Shown here piece by piece: positions 31,309 through 43,636 of a DNA stretch of 64,000 nucleotides; within the stretch, counting starts at the first letter, position 1; each line of letters opens with the position of its first letter. The notes under the pieces are model-generated. The model was given only the letters and a program-made list of their open reading frames with translations, was not told the origin of the DNA and did no database searches. The position numbers and the translations under genes are program-made. Source of the DNA: Chondrus crispus (Eukaryota > Rhodophyta > Florideophyceae > Gigartinales > Gigartinaceae); contig NW_005179102.1 of the NCBI RefSeq assembly GCF_000350225.1, positions 103,541 through 167,540 of the forward strand, in the 5' to 3' direction.

Positions 31309-34300
31309 TTATTGAAAATGTGGTCCTAATACTGCAGTATGTGGATATCGAAAACTTCTGGCAGTCCAGTTGGAGAAGACCTTGATGTATGGCCCAAGCC
31401 AATCGTCGTTATTCTCGTCAGCGGACTCTATGGATGCATCCGAGAAGATGACGGCTAAGTCCTTCTCAGTGATCCGGGCCGGGCGGTCACGGAGAACGGA
31501 GTTGAAGCGGCAAAGGATTTCGGAAGGGAACAGGTTTTCAGCGATCTGTTGCTGGAAAGAATTCATTCGCCAAAGGTTCCAGGCGAGTGATATCATAGGA
31601 CGTAGATCGCAACGACCGTATTGGCCGAATGTGGGGTGAAGTGGTTGGCCAAGGCAGTGCGAGAGGCGGCAATCATAGCACTTGAGAGGGACTTTTCTTG
31701 GGACGGGGCAAGACGGGACGAAATGGGTCGTAGAGAAACAGGCATAGCAGCTTCTTTCCATGAATGAACAGTCATTCTGAGGATGTTCCGTACCGGAACG
31801 GCGGGGAGAAGCGTGGCGTAAGAGACACGTCGTCTTGGTTAGGAAGAGGAATTGAGTTACTAAATGAACCGTGGATTCGGTGTCAATTGCCTGGAAGTGA
31901 CTAAATGGCAACAATAGGGGAGGTGACGGGGAAGGGAAAGGGTTTGTGAGAACATTAGGTTGGGTGTGGCGCGCCATACTGGGAGAAGTTCGTAAGCTCT
32001 TGAATGAATTTCTTCCCGATGGTGGAAGTGAGGCGGGCCGTTTGCCCGAAAGAACTTGCTTCAAAGATGGTGACGCCATCGGAAGTGACCGTGGACGGAC
32101 TGGAAATGGTGCTTGCTGCATTGAAGGTGATGCTGAAGGCAGCAAGCGTTCACTTGATTGTTGTGGGGAGGAGCTAAGGATTCTTCGAACTGGAGGGGCT
32201 GGAGGGGGGTTGGTTGGAGCGGATTGCTCAAGCAAGAGAAGCATTTCATCGAAGTTGTGCTGCGTGGATGTGGTGGCTCCGATTTGGTTTTGCCGTTGAG
32301 GCTCGAGATGGTTTTGATTTTGATCTTGATGTGGAGGTGGCAACTGCGATTGCGATGGTGTGGTGGGAAGCGAATGTTGCTGAGACTGGGATTGCGAATT
32401 TGCATCCCAAGGTCTAGAGGTATCCGGTGTGTTAAATTGTGAACTCTGAGGGGTGTGCGGTGCATTAGTTGGCTGGGAGGGGAACATAGATCTGCAAACA
32501 TCGCACCAGACTGCGTGCTTGTCGAAGCGACAGACACCAGAGACTTGGCCATCCATGGCTGTGTAAAGTGAATCTTTGCGGCAATCCGTGGTATTGAGGA
32601 CCCAATTCATCATCTCGTTTCGGTTCGTTACTGCGAGATCATTTTCGTCAATGTTGCCCTTTTTGAGAAGGGAGGTTTCGAAGCTCTTATTGTACTGGGT
32701 TGAGTTTAGGACGAAGACGAATGCGTGGTGTCCGTCGCGTCCAGACCGGCCACTCTCCTGTGCAAAGTCGACGAGGCTTCTTGCGGCGCCAAGATGAACT
32801 GTTGCTCGAACATCTGGAACATCTATTCCGGTACCGAAGGCGGACGTACAAACCATAATACGGAACAGAGTTGAAGGTACGAGGTCCTTGGTTGTTATGA
32901 TGTCGTAGAGCTCTTCGTTTGCTGTCCAGTCGTTGTGGGCCTTTTCGCGAGCTTCTTTAGTGAGGCCGGCATGATATATGAGCGGCTCGACTGCGATGCG
33001 TTGATTGGAGTGGGCAACACTTCCTTGTGCATATGCGGCCGTCAGGGCTTTGTGGAGAGAAGTTGTTTCTTGGCGCGTCAGGGCGAAAGCGATGATTCTA
33101 TATATTTTGGGCAACGGCTTTGGGGCGTTGGTGCAATCGAGGAAGTGCTGATGCAGAAAGCTTACTGCATTCATATTCATGACTTCTTGTGCGGTGGCAA
33201 AGGAGCCTTCAGGAGTGCGAGTGTTTAGGCCCGGGTCAGAGTCGTCACTGAAGGTATGAACAACAAACTCGAGATTCCTTCTTTGAGAAGGCATTGAGAA
33301 AAGGAAGGCTGTGTTAATGCCGTGGCGCTCTAGAATGATTCTTCTCTCGCAGGGTGGGACGGTAGCACTGAGGAGTACACGAGGGACTGACTTTGGGATG
33401 ATAGAAAGGGATCGACGCAAAAACTTCAATTCAGGGCGGAAATGTTGCCACGTGGCTGTGAGATGAGCCTCATCAATGACTACTCGAGCGAGCCTGTTAG
33501 TATCCATAAGTCGAACAACCAGCTCTTTGAAAGACGGCCGCGACAACTGTTCGGCCGTGAAGATGTAGAGGTCGGCAAATTCCAGTGATCCTTGTCCATT
33601 CTCGCAATGTGATGCGAGTAGGGCGAAGTTTGTCGCGCGCCTCATGTACTCCGATACAAGGGCCTTGAGGGGAACGACTACGATAGTGGACTTGATATTA
33701 TTTTCCATGAAAGCTGGTAGAAGGACTGCCATAGACTTGCCTGATGCGGTGGGCATCAGTACGAGGGTGTTGTTCTGCGACGCGGACACAGTGGCTGTGA
33801 CAGCAAACTGCGTTTGAGACATGAATTCCGCAGATTTAGAACGTGTGGCCTTTTTGAGAGCGGACAGTAGAGGCCTGACGAGGGGAGGGAGGATATGATT
33901 CGGGGGGTTATCGAGGCGAATACTGTGATTGGAGTGGGACCCTACGGAGAAGTTGTTGGGGAATTTGAGAGCAGAGGGGTTTGGCTGCAGTTGTTGCAGT
34001 TCGTTTGCTGTGCTTCCGTTGAGAGCATGAAGGAGGGGTTTCGGTTGATGAACCTGGAAGACAGGCTGCGGCTCATGTTGGGATAGCGAGGTCACTCGAG
34101 ACTGGAGTTGCTGTGAATGTTGGAGGGGGAGCGGTTGTGAAGAAGCGCGGTCACTATAAAATGACGGCAGCTTCAGATGGCGGTGCCATTCATGGGAGAA
34201 TTGGCGGTGCTTTGTTAGCGTGGCGGCGGGACAGTCGGGCATTAGCGAGGTAGTTCGTCCGTAGTGTTTGTGGGCGATTGAGGAGGTATGCGCAGCTTGT

Positions 34301-37209
34301 TGGTGTCCGGCTGTGGTGTGTTCTGCCAATATGTCATTCATGCTGCTGTGGAGCTTATTCTGACATATAAGCGGAACCATTCCACTGGTGAACTGCCTGT
34401 AATCCTTGAAGGAGATGTGAATGCTCCTGAATTGCAGGGCAGTCCTGATGACCTTTGTGACACGTGCAGGTGAGAAACGTTGGCCGTTGTTGGCGAATAA
34501 GAATGTCCAATGGGTTCTCATGGCTTCGTCACCATGGAGAGCTCTGACCATTTCGCATTCCAAAGGGCGAATGACCGACAAGTATGAGATCATTCGGAAC
34601 GAAGTTTGCTTGTCGGGAAATCGGTACACCGCGCGGTTGTAACCGAGCGCGGCCCTTGACTTGCAGTAGCCAGGGTTGAACAAAATTTCGGAGTGGTGGC
34701 CGATGAAGATGTTCCGGATGTTGTTCTCCCCATTTTGTAGCCTATAAGTGCATATCTCGGTTGCTCGACCGGGAGATCCGGACGAAAAATGCATCATAGC
34801 AAGTAGGGAGTCTTGGATGATTTGGCAATGAGCGAGAAACTGCAAGACTCCTGTTTTCGTCATTCGAACACCAGCGACTTGAATTTCTCGGTCTTGGCCA
34901 GAGGAAGCAGTAGAGGTAGGGGATGGGCCAAGACCGGATGCCTCATCTTGTGTAGGAACCCTGCGCCGAAAGGAACATGTGGGGTGGACGCAAGGTGTGC
35001 GATGGAGGTAATCGGACGATGGATTCACTAGAGCATGTAGGAGATGGGCAACGTTGGCCTGCACCCAGGAAGCGTGGTGAGTGAGGGAGGAGAGAAAGGA
35101 AAAGCCAGGAGCGCGGTTCGTGGGGTCGTCACGCAGAGATAAAACGAGTCGTTGGAAATCAGGAGGAAGCTCGGCCCCCAGAAGACAGTGTTCGTAGAAG
35201 AAGTTGTCGAAAGTCTTGTGTTGGTTTGTGATGATCGTCCCCAAAAGAGGCATGGAGAGGTGGTGAGATTTGATGATTCCACAAGGGTGTTGCTTGTGAA
35301 TGGCACAGACGGCAAAAGAGATTGGACCTTCCTCATGTTTTATGATTTGCATGATGACATCCAAAGTTTTTCGTATGAATGTAGCGGCAGTGTTGGCATC
35401 TTGATCGACGGTTGCGATGATGGCAGCAGCTGGATCTTGGTGGTTCTCGTTGAGGTGGGCGGCCGGAAGGGGCGTTTCTGCTACTCGGCGGAGTTCTTGA
35501 ATCGCTGTCACGGAAACAGCGTATTGGAGGGCGGCAAGAATGTGACTCATGTCACCGGCTTCGGCGAGTCTGAGGGTCGGGGAAGTCTCGGCGAAGAGTG
35601 GGGCGGAACTTGCAACGACGGTAGCGGCGACAACAAAATTACGAACGGCCAAGTTGGTGAGGAGGTCGACATGCCTGAGCCCGACGAGGAGCAAGCTTTT
35701 CATGGCATCGTGAAGGCGACTGTGTAAGGCGTGGGAGAGAGTTTCACCTGGGGTCTCGTGGAGAGATGTGCGATTGAGCTCATGAAAGAAGGCGTCGATC
35801 GCGACGGAAGTCTGTTCATTACGGGAAAAGTCGGCGTCCCGTGTCTGATGGGTGAAGAAGAGGAGGCGGGCGACATGACTAGCATATCTTCGTTCTGCCA
35901 CGGATTGAACCCGTCGGAAGGGCGTAGTGCCGTGGAGGTTTATCGCTTGACGAAATCCATGCGTGACGTCCCTGACGACCTTGGCGATACTTTGAAAGTA
36001 TAGATGGACGCAGGGTGCAACCGTGGATAAAGTTGCTTGAACGTCCTCTGTCGTGACGGCACCCGTGAGTTGAGCTGCCTTCTCACGGCGTAAAGGCAGA
36101 GCGTCGAGGGCTTCATCAAAGTCGGTGATCGACAGGAATGTGTCGCGGAGGGCGATGCCGGAGTCTGCGTCATTTTCCTCCATTTCGGTATGAGATCGTC
36201 GACCCGGGGCCAGGTCCGAACTGGGACACGTTAGACGGGCCAGTACGTCGGCAGCACATTTGTGGAGCTCATAAGACGGGGAGTTGGGGTCTGGAGTGAT
36301 GAGGTCTAGAGTTGAGTCGGTTGTTGTGTCCATGGGGAGGGGTGACGACACCGGGGCGGATTGGATGAGATCTTCTTCTTCTGAGTCAGGAATGCCGACG
36401 GGGACTTGGGAGACGGTGACCATTTCCCCGATTGGCTCTTCGGCCGTAACGGGAAAGTATTTGGTCTTGGCACCACTAAACAGAGACTGGGCGCGAACAG
36501 CACCGCGGCCAATGATTTGATCAACCTCGGTCGGCAAGGGGTTTCCGGGTGCATCAGGCGGGTGGACGGAGTTCATATGCTGTCGAAGCCGTTTCGGGGT
36601 GCCCTTGGAGAGCTTGCAAAGAGGACAGAAGTAGACTAATTTGCAAGTGAATCCTTGAAGCGGGGGGAGGCTCTTGATCGGAAGAGTGATGGCCGGATCG
36701 GGGAGGAATTGGGGAGCCTGCAGGTAGTCGGAAAGGAGCGGAGAATCGGAAACAGAGGTACGGTGGAAGGAGAGGGCTTCTTCTGCGAGTCTAGAGCGCT
36801 GTGCGGCCTGGGGAGTAGGGATGTTGTGAACGTGGCGCAAGTGGTCGCTGAAGGCCCTTGCGCTGGGGAACCCGCTCTTGCAATCGACGCAGACAAGGAT
36901 GAGGGGGATGGAATGGAAGCCAACAGACAAGGACGTAGGTGCGAGATGCAGTGGCACCCGAGGATCGTTGCGGACGAAAGCGGCGGCATGCGATGGCGTA
37001 GTCATTGCGCGTGAAGTCGGGAGAGAGCGGGAAAGGAGGCGAGAGGTGAGGGGTTTCGGGGATGCGAAACGCTGGGGAAGGAGAGAAGAGGTAAAGAGAG
37101 AGAGCGGGGGGTCAGTGAGTACGAGAACCCTGTATATGTAAACATCGCGTCGAAATAAGACCTGCGAGGGGCTCATACTGAGTAGGAGACCGGGGAGCCT
37201 GGGTAGCAC
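31309..37209 (-). CDS. C2H2 - putative tyrosine recombinase - RecQ helicase fusion protein
   Basis: One uninterrupted frame of 1966 codons; the likely start is Met69 (MTTPSHAA, ATG at 37005), as residues 1-68 look untranslated. Two C2H2 fingers: C107/C110/H123/H128 and C195/C198/H211/H216. Residues 780-990 read as a tyrosine recombinase: R815 (GRATEICTYRL), K850 (YCKSRAALG), K935-D-Y-R938 as box II, H974 (HTSSIAHKHY) and Y983, exactly nine residues after H974 as in XerC-type enzymes. Residues 1115-1500 are a RecQ-type helicase: Walker A MPTASGKS (1152-1159), DEAH 1246-1249, LLSATVP and QESGRSGRDG (1484-1493). A Cys cluster (TDC, GVC, WCDVC) fits the RecQ zinc subdomain, and a Cys/His-rich C-terminus follows. 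The helicase part resembles fungal telomere-linked helicases. All visible catalytic residues are intact. Confidence 0.8.
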   Translation of the reverse strand: MLPRLPGLLLSMSPSQVLFRRDVYIYRVLVLTDPPLSLFTSSLLPQRFASPKPLTSRLLSRSLPTSRAMTTPSHAAAFVRNDPRVPLHLAPTSLSVGFHSIPLILVCVDCKSGFPSARAFSDHLRHVHNIPTPQAAQRSRLAEEALSFHRTSVSDSPLLSDYLQAPQFLPDPAITLPIKSLPPLQGFTCKLVYFCPLCKLSKGTPKRLRQHMNSVHPPDAPGNPLPTEVDQIIGRGAVRAQSLFSGAKTKYFPVTAEEPIGEMVTVSQVPVGIPDSEEEDLIQSAPVSSPLPMDTTTDSTLDLITPDPNSPSYELHKCAADVLARLTCPSSDLAPGRRSHTEMEENDADSGIALRDTFLSITDFDEALDALPLRREKAAQLTGAVTTEDVQATLSTVAPCVHLYFQSIAKVVRDVTHGFRQAINLHGTTPFRRVQSVAERRYASHVARLLFFTHQTRDADFSRNEQTSVAIDAFFHELNRTSLHETPGETLSHALHSRLHDAMKSLLLVGLRHVDLLTNLAVRNFVVAATVVASSAPLFAETSPTLRLAEAGDMSHILAALQYAVSVTAIQELRRVAETPLPAAHLNENHQDPAAAIIATVDQDANTAATFIRKTLDVIMQIIKHEEGPISFAVCAIHKQHPCGIIKSHHLSMPLLGTIITNQHKTFDNFFYEHCLLGAELPPDFQRLVLSLRDDPTNRAPGFSFLSSLTHHASWVQANVAHLLHALVNPSSDYLHRTPCVHPTCSFRRRVPTQDEASGLGPSPTSTASSGQDREIQVAGVRMTKTGVLQFLAHCQIIQDSLLAMMHFSSGSPGRATEICTYRLQNGENNIRNIFIGHHSEILFNPGYCKSRAALGYNRAVYRFPDKQTSFRMISYLSVIRPLECEMVRALHGDEAMRTHWTFLFANNGQRFSPARVTKVIRTALQFRSIHISFKDYRQFTSGMVPLICQNKLHSSMNDILAEHTTAGHQQAAHTSSIAHKHYGRTTSLMPDCPAATLTKHRQFSHEWHRHLKLPSFYSDRASSQPLPLQHSQQLQSRVTSLSQHEPQPVFQVHQPKPLLHALNGSTANELQQLQPNPSALKFPNNFSVGSHSNHSIRLDNPPNHILPPLVRPLLSALKKATRSKSAEFMSQTQFAVTATVSASQNNTLVLMPTASGKSMAVLLPAFMENNIKSTIVVVPLKALVSEYMRRATNFALLASHCENGQGSLEFADLYIFTAEQLSRPSFKELVVRLMDTNRLARVVIDEAHLTATWQHFRPELKFLRRSLSIIPKSVPRVLLSATVPPCERRIILERHGINTAFLFSMPSQRRNLEFVVHTFSDDSDPGLNTRTPEGSFATAQEVMNMNAVSFLHQHFLDCTNAPKPLPKIYRIIAFALTRQETTSLHKALTAAYAQGSVAHSNQRIAVEPLIYHAGLTKEAREKAHNDWTANEELYDIITTKDLVPSTLFRIMVCTSAFGTGIDVPDVRATVHLGAARSLVDFAQESGRSGRDGHHAFVFVLNSTQYNKSFETSLLKKGNIDENDLAVTNRNEMMNWVLNTTDCRKDSLYTAMDGQVSGVCRFDKHAVWCDVCRSMFPSQPTNAPHTPQSSQFNTPDTSRPWDANSQSQSQQHSLPTTPSQSQLPPPHQDQNQNHLEPQRQNQIGATTSTQHNFDEMLLLLEQSAPTNPPPAPPVRRILSSSPQQSSERLLPSASPSMQQAPFPVRPRSLPMASPSLKQVLSGKRPASLPPSGRNSFKSLRTSPSMARHTQPNVLTNPFPSPSPPLLLPFSHFQAIDTESTVHLVTQFLFLTKTTCLLRHASPRRSGTEHPQNDCSFMERSCYACFSTTHFVPSCPVPRKVPLKCYDCRLSHCLGQPLHPTFGQYGRCDLRPMISLAWNLWRMNSFQQQIAENLFPSEILCRFNSVLRDRPARITEKDLAVIFSDASIESADENNDDWLGPYIKVFSNWTARSFRYPHTAVLGPHFQ

Positions 37210-38200
37210 AGAAAGGAAGGGTTGACGTTCCGATACGTGGTGAAGTTCTACGATGATGTGGAGAATTTGGCATAGTTAGTAGTGGGTGTCAAGGAAGTAG
37301 GGTCATGAAATTAAGGGTGATTACGTGAGTTAGGGAAACACGTCGCTGTATGGCGTCAGAAGGGAATGGGGATGTGAATTTGATCTGTGGTTTGCCAGAG
37401 TCTGAATGAGGTGCAGGTTGAGCAATTTTGCTTTTGGTTGAAGTTATGAGTGTGCATCTCGAATTTGAGATTAGGGGGAGGAGGGGGATTACGGGAACAC
37501 AGTTGTCCATGTACATTCCTAACAGTGGGGGCCGGTGGCTGTATACTTCCAAAAAATTCTTCGACCGACTTTCCTACGCTGACGGCTTCCCAAGTCCAGG
37601 AAAATTCTAACTAATTGAAAACTCAATATTAACATTAAATTTATAATGATTACAACATGCGCTAATTAGTAACGAAATCGCGTCCCAAGGACGCGGGGGT
37701 TTGGAGCACCATTGTCTGGATGATGGTAGAGCTTGTGCAACAATTAAATGATCATTAAATATTAACCACAATTATTTACTAATTACAATATTTCTAATTA
37801 GGGGATTAATGGAGTGGGAGATTAATTAATGTCTGACACTGTCAAGCAAGAGTTAACAGCTGACACTGTCCAGCAATTACGCGGACAACTCCCACGTACA
37901 ACGGTCGTCACACACGACCTCCATTCGAGTTGGTGTGCTTGTTTATTGCATTGGGTCTATATATTTGCAGACTTATTACTGCACTCTAGGGCACTCTAGA
38001 CTTCGTATTGTGACATTACGGCTTAAAAGACGTAGTCGATTCCACGATAGATTGGCAAAGGATATATAAGTAAAGTTTGTTGTTCAGTTATAGTGGGGGA
38101 TTTTTCGACTATAGAGCCCTGCCGGGCTCTCAAAAATATCAGGGTACATCGCGCAGGCTTGCAAGAGCAGGCAAGGTCTTTGGTATGATATGCAATGTTC

Positions 38201-38338
38201 TGTCGTGGAACAAGATTTTCAAAAGCTGTATGGGTGGCCAGCCATACTGCAACTAATGTAATTTTTGCTAATTTTTTGGAGGTCGATTCCAGTATGGCTG
38301 GCCACCCATACAGCTTTTGAAAATCTTGTTGCACGACA
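38201..38338. repeat. 49-bp inverted repeat, array copy 1
   Basis: Arms 38201-38249 and 38290-38338 are reverse complements with one mismatch and a 40-base spacer. The inner ends carry GTATGGGTGGCCAGCCATAC, itself nearly palindromic. Confidence 0.9.
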
Positions 38339-40791
38339 AAAATGCAATGTATTACTCGTGGCGAATAAAATGCAAAGTACTACACGTGTAGATGACTAAA
38401 ATGCAATGAAGTACACGTGGCGACCAAGACATTTATTAAATCGTAGTTAAATATTTATGTTAAGTATATAGTGTTTATGAAATGCATTAATTCATGTCCG
38501 ACAGTGTAATGTTCCGCAATCGCGTCCTAAGGACGCAAAGTTTCGGGGTACCATTGTTCTAATGATGGTACTGCTCGACATTAATTAAATAGTAGTTAAA
38601 TATTAAATTATTAACGATAAATCTAAGATTTTTGATATTTTTTGGGGCGTGATTTGAGTATGATTGTAGTATGGTTGTCGCGCGACAAGATTTCATTTTG
38701 CTGTATGGGTGGCCAGCCATACTACAACTTTATTAAAATTTGATAACTTCCGGAGGGTGATTCTAGTATGGGTGGCCACCCATACTAACATTTCCTGTAT
38801 TGGTAATATAGTGCTGACCTGTGCCAGTGGGACGAAAACGGCTCTATATCGAACCTGGCAGTATAAGAAAATTGAAATTTCGACTTTTAAATGCCACTTT
38901 TCTTGCATCACTGCTTTCGAAGTGTGGTTCCGTGAACTCCGATACCCTCCGATCCACGAAGAAGCGGGTGTCCGTCGGATACTTTATTGCGTGGAAACTA
39001 CGGTATGACCCATTGCCTGCGTCTCATTACCTATGGTGTGCTGTACTGTCGTCTGGATCAAACTACACGAAAATTCTAACTAATTGAAAACTAAATATTA
39101 ACATTAAATGTATAATGATTACAACATGCCCCAATTAATTACCAAACTGCGTCCCAAAGACGCAAGGGTTTGAAGCACCATTGTCTGGATGATGGTAGAG
39201 CTTGTGCATCAATTAAATGATCATTAAAAATTACCTCAATTATTTACTAATTACAATATTTGTATTTAGGAAATTAATGGAGTAGGGGACTAAGTAATGT
39301 CTGACACAGTCAAGCAAGAGTTAATAGCTGACACTACCAAGCAATTATGCAGACAACTCCCACGTACAACGGTCCTCGCGCACGACCTCCATTGATTCCA
39401 AATTTTAGAAAAATGTCTTAGATTTTGGTTCTGTGATCAGTGGTCACTGATCACAGACCAAGGAGGGGTGTCGTACGACACCTCCAAATCTTGGACACAA
39501 CCGGTTGAAACGGCAGCCCAATAATATCGAAAAAATATTTGCGTTAATAGGATGGTACAGTTTTTGAAGACCTTAATGTTAATGGAAAGTACTTCAGATA
39601 GAGCGAGTCTGGCTTTAGGGCGGTGATAATGTAGAAGGGTCTGTGGGTACAGAGCAATACTCGCGTTAATGGGATAGTACAGTTTTAGAAGACCTCAATA
39701 TTAAATGGAAAGTACTTCAGATAGAGGGAGGCTGGCTTTAGGGCGAAAAAACTGTCAACAGGCCTGTGAGTAGAGCGGGTTTCGCTCGTGGCGAAGTTGT
39801 CATCGCCAAAACTTAAGATTGCAAATTTTTAGAAAATGTTTTAGATTTTGGCCCTGTGATCAGTGGGTCTGTGATCAGTGGGTCTGTGATCAGTGGTCAC
39901 TGATCACAGACCGGCGAAGGGTGTCGTACGACATCGTCCTTGCTGTAAAATTTGACAAAATTTTAGATTACAAAATTTTAGATTCCCAATATTTTTAGCA
40001 AATGGCCCTGTGATCAATGGGTCTGTGATCAGTGGTCACTGATCACAGACCGGCGAAGGGTGTCGTACGACATCGTCATTTTAAGAAATATTTGCACCAC
40101 AACCAAACGCTTCCAGTCCCCCAAACGGTGCATGCACCTTTCGGCCCTGCGCCTTCCAGAACTCCGATCTCTCCACAGGCAGAGAGGCTCTACTGTGAGC
40201 TCACAAGAAGACTTCGTAATAACGAACAACACTGTTGTACAATTGTCGGATCTTGCTGTCATCGAAAGTTGTGTGAAAGCCATGTACGTGAGCATTAAAT
40301 ATATAATGATTGCAATATGCGTTAATTAATAACGAGATCGCGTCCCAAGGACGCTCGGTTTTGGAGCACCATTGTCTGGATGATGGTAGAGCTTGTGCAA
40401 CAATTAAATGATCATTAAATATTAACGTCAATTATTTACTAATTGCAATATTTCTAATTAGGGGATTGACGGAGTAGGGGATTAATTAATAGCAGTCCTC
40501 GCGCACGACATCCATTCCAGTTGGTGTGCTTGTTTAATGCATTGGGTCTATTTATTTGCAGACTTATTACTGCACTCTACAGCACTCTAGACTTCGTATT
40601 GTGACATTAGGGCTTAAAAGACGTAGTCGATTCCACGATAGATTGGCAAAGGATATATAAGTAAAGTTTGTTGTTCAGTAGTAGTGGGGGATTTTTCGAC
40701 TATAGAGCCCTGCCGGGCTCTCAAAAATATCAGGGTACATCGTGCAGGCTTCCAAAAGCAGGCAAGGTCTTTGGTATGATATGCAATGTTC

Positions 40792-40929
40792 TGTCGTGCA
40801 ACAAGATTTTCAAAAGCTGTATGGGTGGCCAGCCATACTGCAACTAATGTAATTTTTGCTAATTTTTTGGAGGTCGATTCCAGTATGGCTGGCCACCCAT
40901 ACAGCTTTTGAAAATCTTGTTGCACGACA
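40792..40929. repeat. 49-bp inverted repeat, array copy 2
   Basis: Arms 40792-40840 and 40881-40929 are perfect reverse complements around a 40-base spacer. Confidence 0.95.
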
Positions 40930-43381
40930 AAAATGCAATGTATTACTCGTGGCGAATAAAATGCAATGTACTACACGTGTAGATGACTAAAATGCAATGA
41001 AGTACACGTGGCGACCAAGACATTTATTAAATCGTAGTTAAATATTTATGTTAAGTATATAGTGTTTATGAAATGCATTAATTCATGTCCGACAGTGTAA
41101 TGTTCCGCGATCGCGTCCTAAGGACGCAAAGTTTCGGGGTACCATTGTTCTAATGATGGTACTGCTCGACATTAATTAAATAGTAGTTAAATATTAAATT
41201 ATTAACGTTAAATCTAAGATTTTTGATATTTTTTGGGGCGTGATTTGAGTATGATTCTAGTATGGTTGTCGCGCGACAAGATTTCATTTTGCTGTATGGG
41301 TGGCCAGCCATACTACAACTTTATTAAAATTTGATAACTTTCGGAGGGTGATTCTAGTATGGGTGGCCACCCATACTAACATTTCCTGTATTGGTAATAT
41401 AGTGCTGACCTGTGCCAGTGGGACGAAAACGGCTCTATATCGAACCTGGCAGTATAAGAAAATTGAAATTTCGACTTTTAAATGCCACTTTTCTTGCATC
41501 ACTGCTTTCGAAGTGTGGTTCCGTGAACTCCGATACCCTCCGATCCACGAAGAAGCGGGTGTCCGTCGGATACTTTATTGCGTGGAAACTACGGTATGAC
41601 CCATTGCCTGCGTCTCATTACGTATGGTGTGCTGTACTGTCGTCTGGATCAAACTACACGAAAATTCTAACTAATTGAAAACTAAATATTAACATTAAAT
41701 GTATAATGATTACAACATGCCCCAATTAATTACCAAACTGCGTCCCAAAGACGCAAGGGTTTGAAGCACCATTGTCTGGATGATGGTAGAGCTTGTGCAT
41801 CAATTAAATGATCATTAAAAATTACCTCAATTATTTACTAATTACAATATTTGTATTTAGGAAATTAATGGAGTAGGGGACTAAGTAATGTCTGACACAG
41901 TCAAGCAAGAGTTAATAGCTGACACTACCAAGCAGTTATGCAGACAACTCCCACGTACAACGGTCCTCGCGCACGACCTCCATTGATTCCAAATTTTAGA
42001 AAAATGTCTTAGATTTTGGTTCTGTGATCAGTGGTCACTGATCACAGACCAAGGAGGGGTGTCGTACGACACCTCCAAATCTTGGACACAACCGGTTGAA
42101 ACGGCAGCCCAATAATATCGAAAAAATATTTGCGTTAATAGGATGGTACAGTTTTTGAAGACCTTAATGTTAATGGAAAGTACTTCAGATAGAGCGAGTC
42201 TGGCTTTACGGCGGTGAGAATGTAGAAGGGTCTGTGGGTACAGAGCAATACTCGTGTTAATGGGATAGTACAGTTTTAGAAGACCTCAATATTAAATGGA
42301 AAGTACTTCAGATAGAGGGAGGCTGGCTTTAGGGCGAAAAAACTGTCAACAGGCCTGTGAGTAGAGCGGGTATCGCTCGTGGCGAAGTTGTCATCACCAA
42401 AACTTAAGATTGCAAATTTTTAGAAAATGTTTTAGATTTTGGACCTGTGATCAGTGGGTCTGTGATCAGTGGGTCTGTGATCAGTGGGTCTGTGATCAGT
42501 GGGTCTGTGATCAGTGGTCACTGATCACAGACCGGCGAAGGGTGTCGTACGACATCGTCCTTGCTGTAAAAGATTCCCAATTTTTTTAGCAAATGGCCCT
42601 GTGATCAATGGGTCTGTGATCAGTGGTCACTGATCACAGACTGGCGAAGGGTGTCGTACGACATCGTCATTTTAAGAAATATTTGCACCACAACCAAACG
42701 CTTCCAGCCCCCCAAACGGTGCATGCACCTTTCGGCCCTGCGCCTTCCAGAACTCCGATCTCTCCACAGGCAGAGAGGCTCTACTGTGGGCTCACAAGAA
42801 GACTTCGTAATAACGAACAACACTGTTGTACAATTGTCGGATCTTGCTGTCATCGAAAGTTGTGTGAAAGCCATGTACGTGAGCATTAAATATATAATGA
42901 TTGCAATATGCGTTAATTAATAACGAGATCGCGTCCCAAGGACGCTCGGTTTTGGAGCACCATTGTCTGGATGATGGTAGAGCTTGTGCAACAATTAAAT
43001 GATCATTAAATATTAACGTCAATTATTTACTAATTGCAATATTTCTAATTAGGGGATTGACGGAGTAGGGGATTAATTAATAGCAGTCCTCGCGCACGAC
43101 ATCCATTCCAGTTGGTGTGCTTGTTTAATGCATTGGGTCTATTTATTTGCAGACTTATTACTGCACTCTAGGGCACTCTAGACTTCGTATTGTGACATTG
43201 GGGCTTAAAGACGTAGTCGATTCCACGATTGATTGGCAAAAGATATATAAGTAAAGTTTGTTGTTCAGTTATAGTGGGGTTTTTTTCGACTATAGAGTCC
43301 TGCAGGGCTCTCAAAAATATCAGGGTACATCGCCCAGGCTTGCAAGAGCAGGGCAAGTATTTGGTATGATATGCAATGTTC

Positions 43382-43519
43382 TGTCGTGCAACAAGATTTT
43401 CAAAAGCTGTATGGGTGGCCAGCCATACTGCAACTAATGTAATTTTTGCTAATTTTTTGGAGGTCGATTCCAGTATGGCTGGCCACCCATACAGCTTTTG
43501 AAAATCTTGTTGCACGACA
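43382..43519. repeat. 49-bp inverted repeat, array copy 3
   Basis: Arms 43382-43430 and 43471-43519 are perfect reverse complements around a 40-base spacer. The pairing is kept although the third array copy is otherwise truncated and diverged. Confidence 0.95.
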
Positions 43520-43636
43520 AAAATGCAATGTATTACACGTGGCGAATAAAATGCAATGTACTTCACGTGTGAATGACCAAAATGCAATGAAGTACATGTG
43601 GCGACCAAAATTCAATGTTTTAGACGTGGCGACTTA

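Noticed and set aside
31309-37209. Plain RecQ/BLM repair helicase
   Set aside because: C2H2 fingers and 800 residues before the helicase do not fit BLM or WRN, and the region before the helicase carries recombinase-like residues.
38023-43022. Array ORFs of 72-103 codons repeated at 2591-base spacing, as a gene family
   Set aside because: They overlap on both strands, run through inverted repeats and are conserved only because the whole unit is duplicated.
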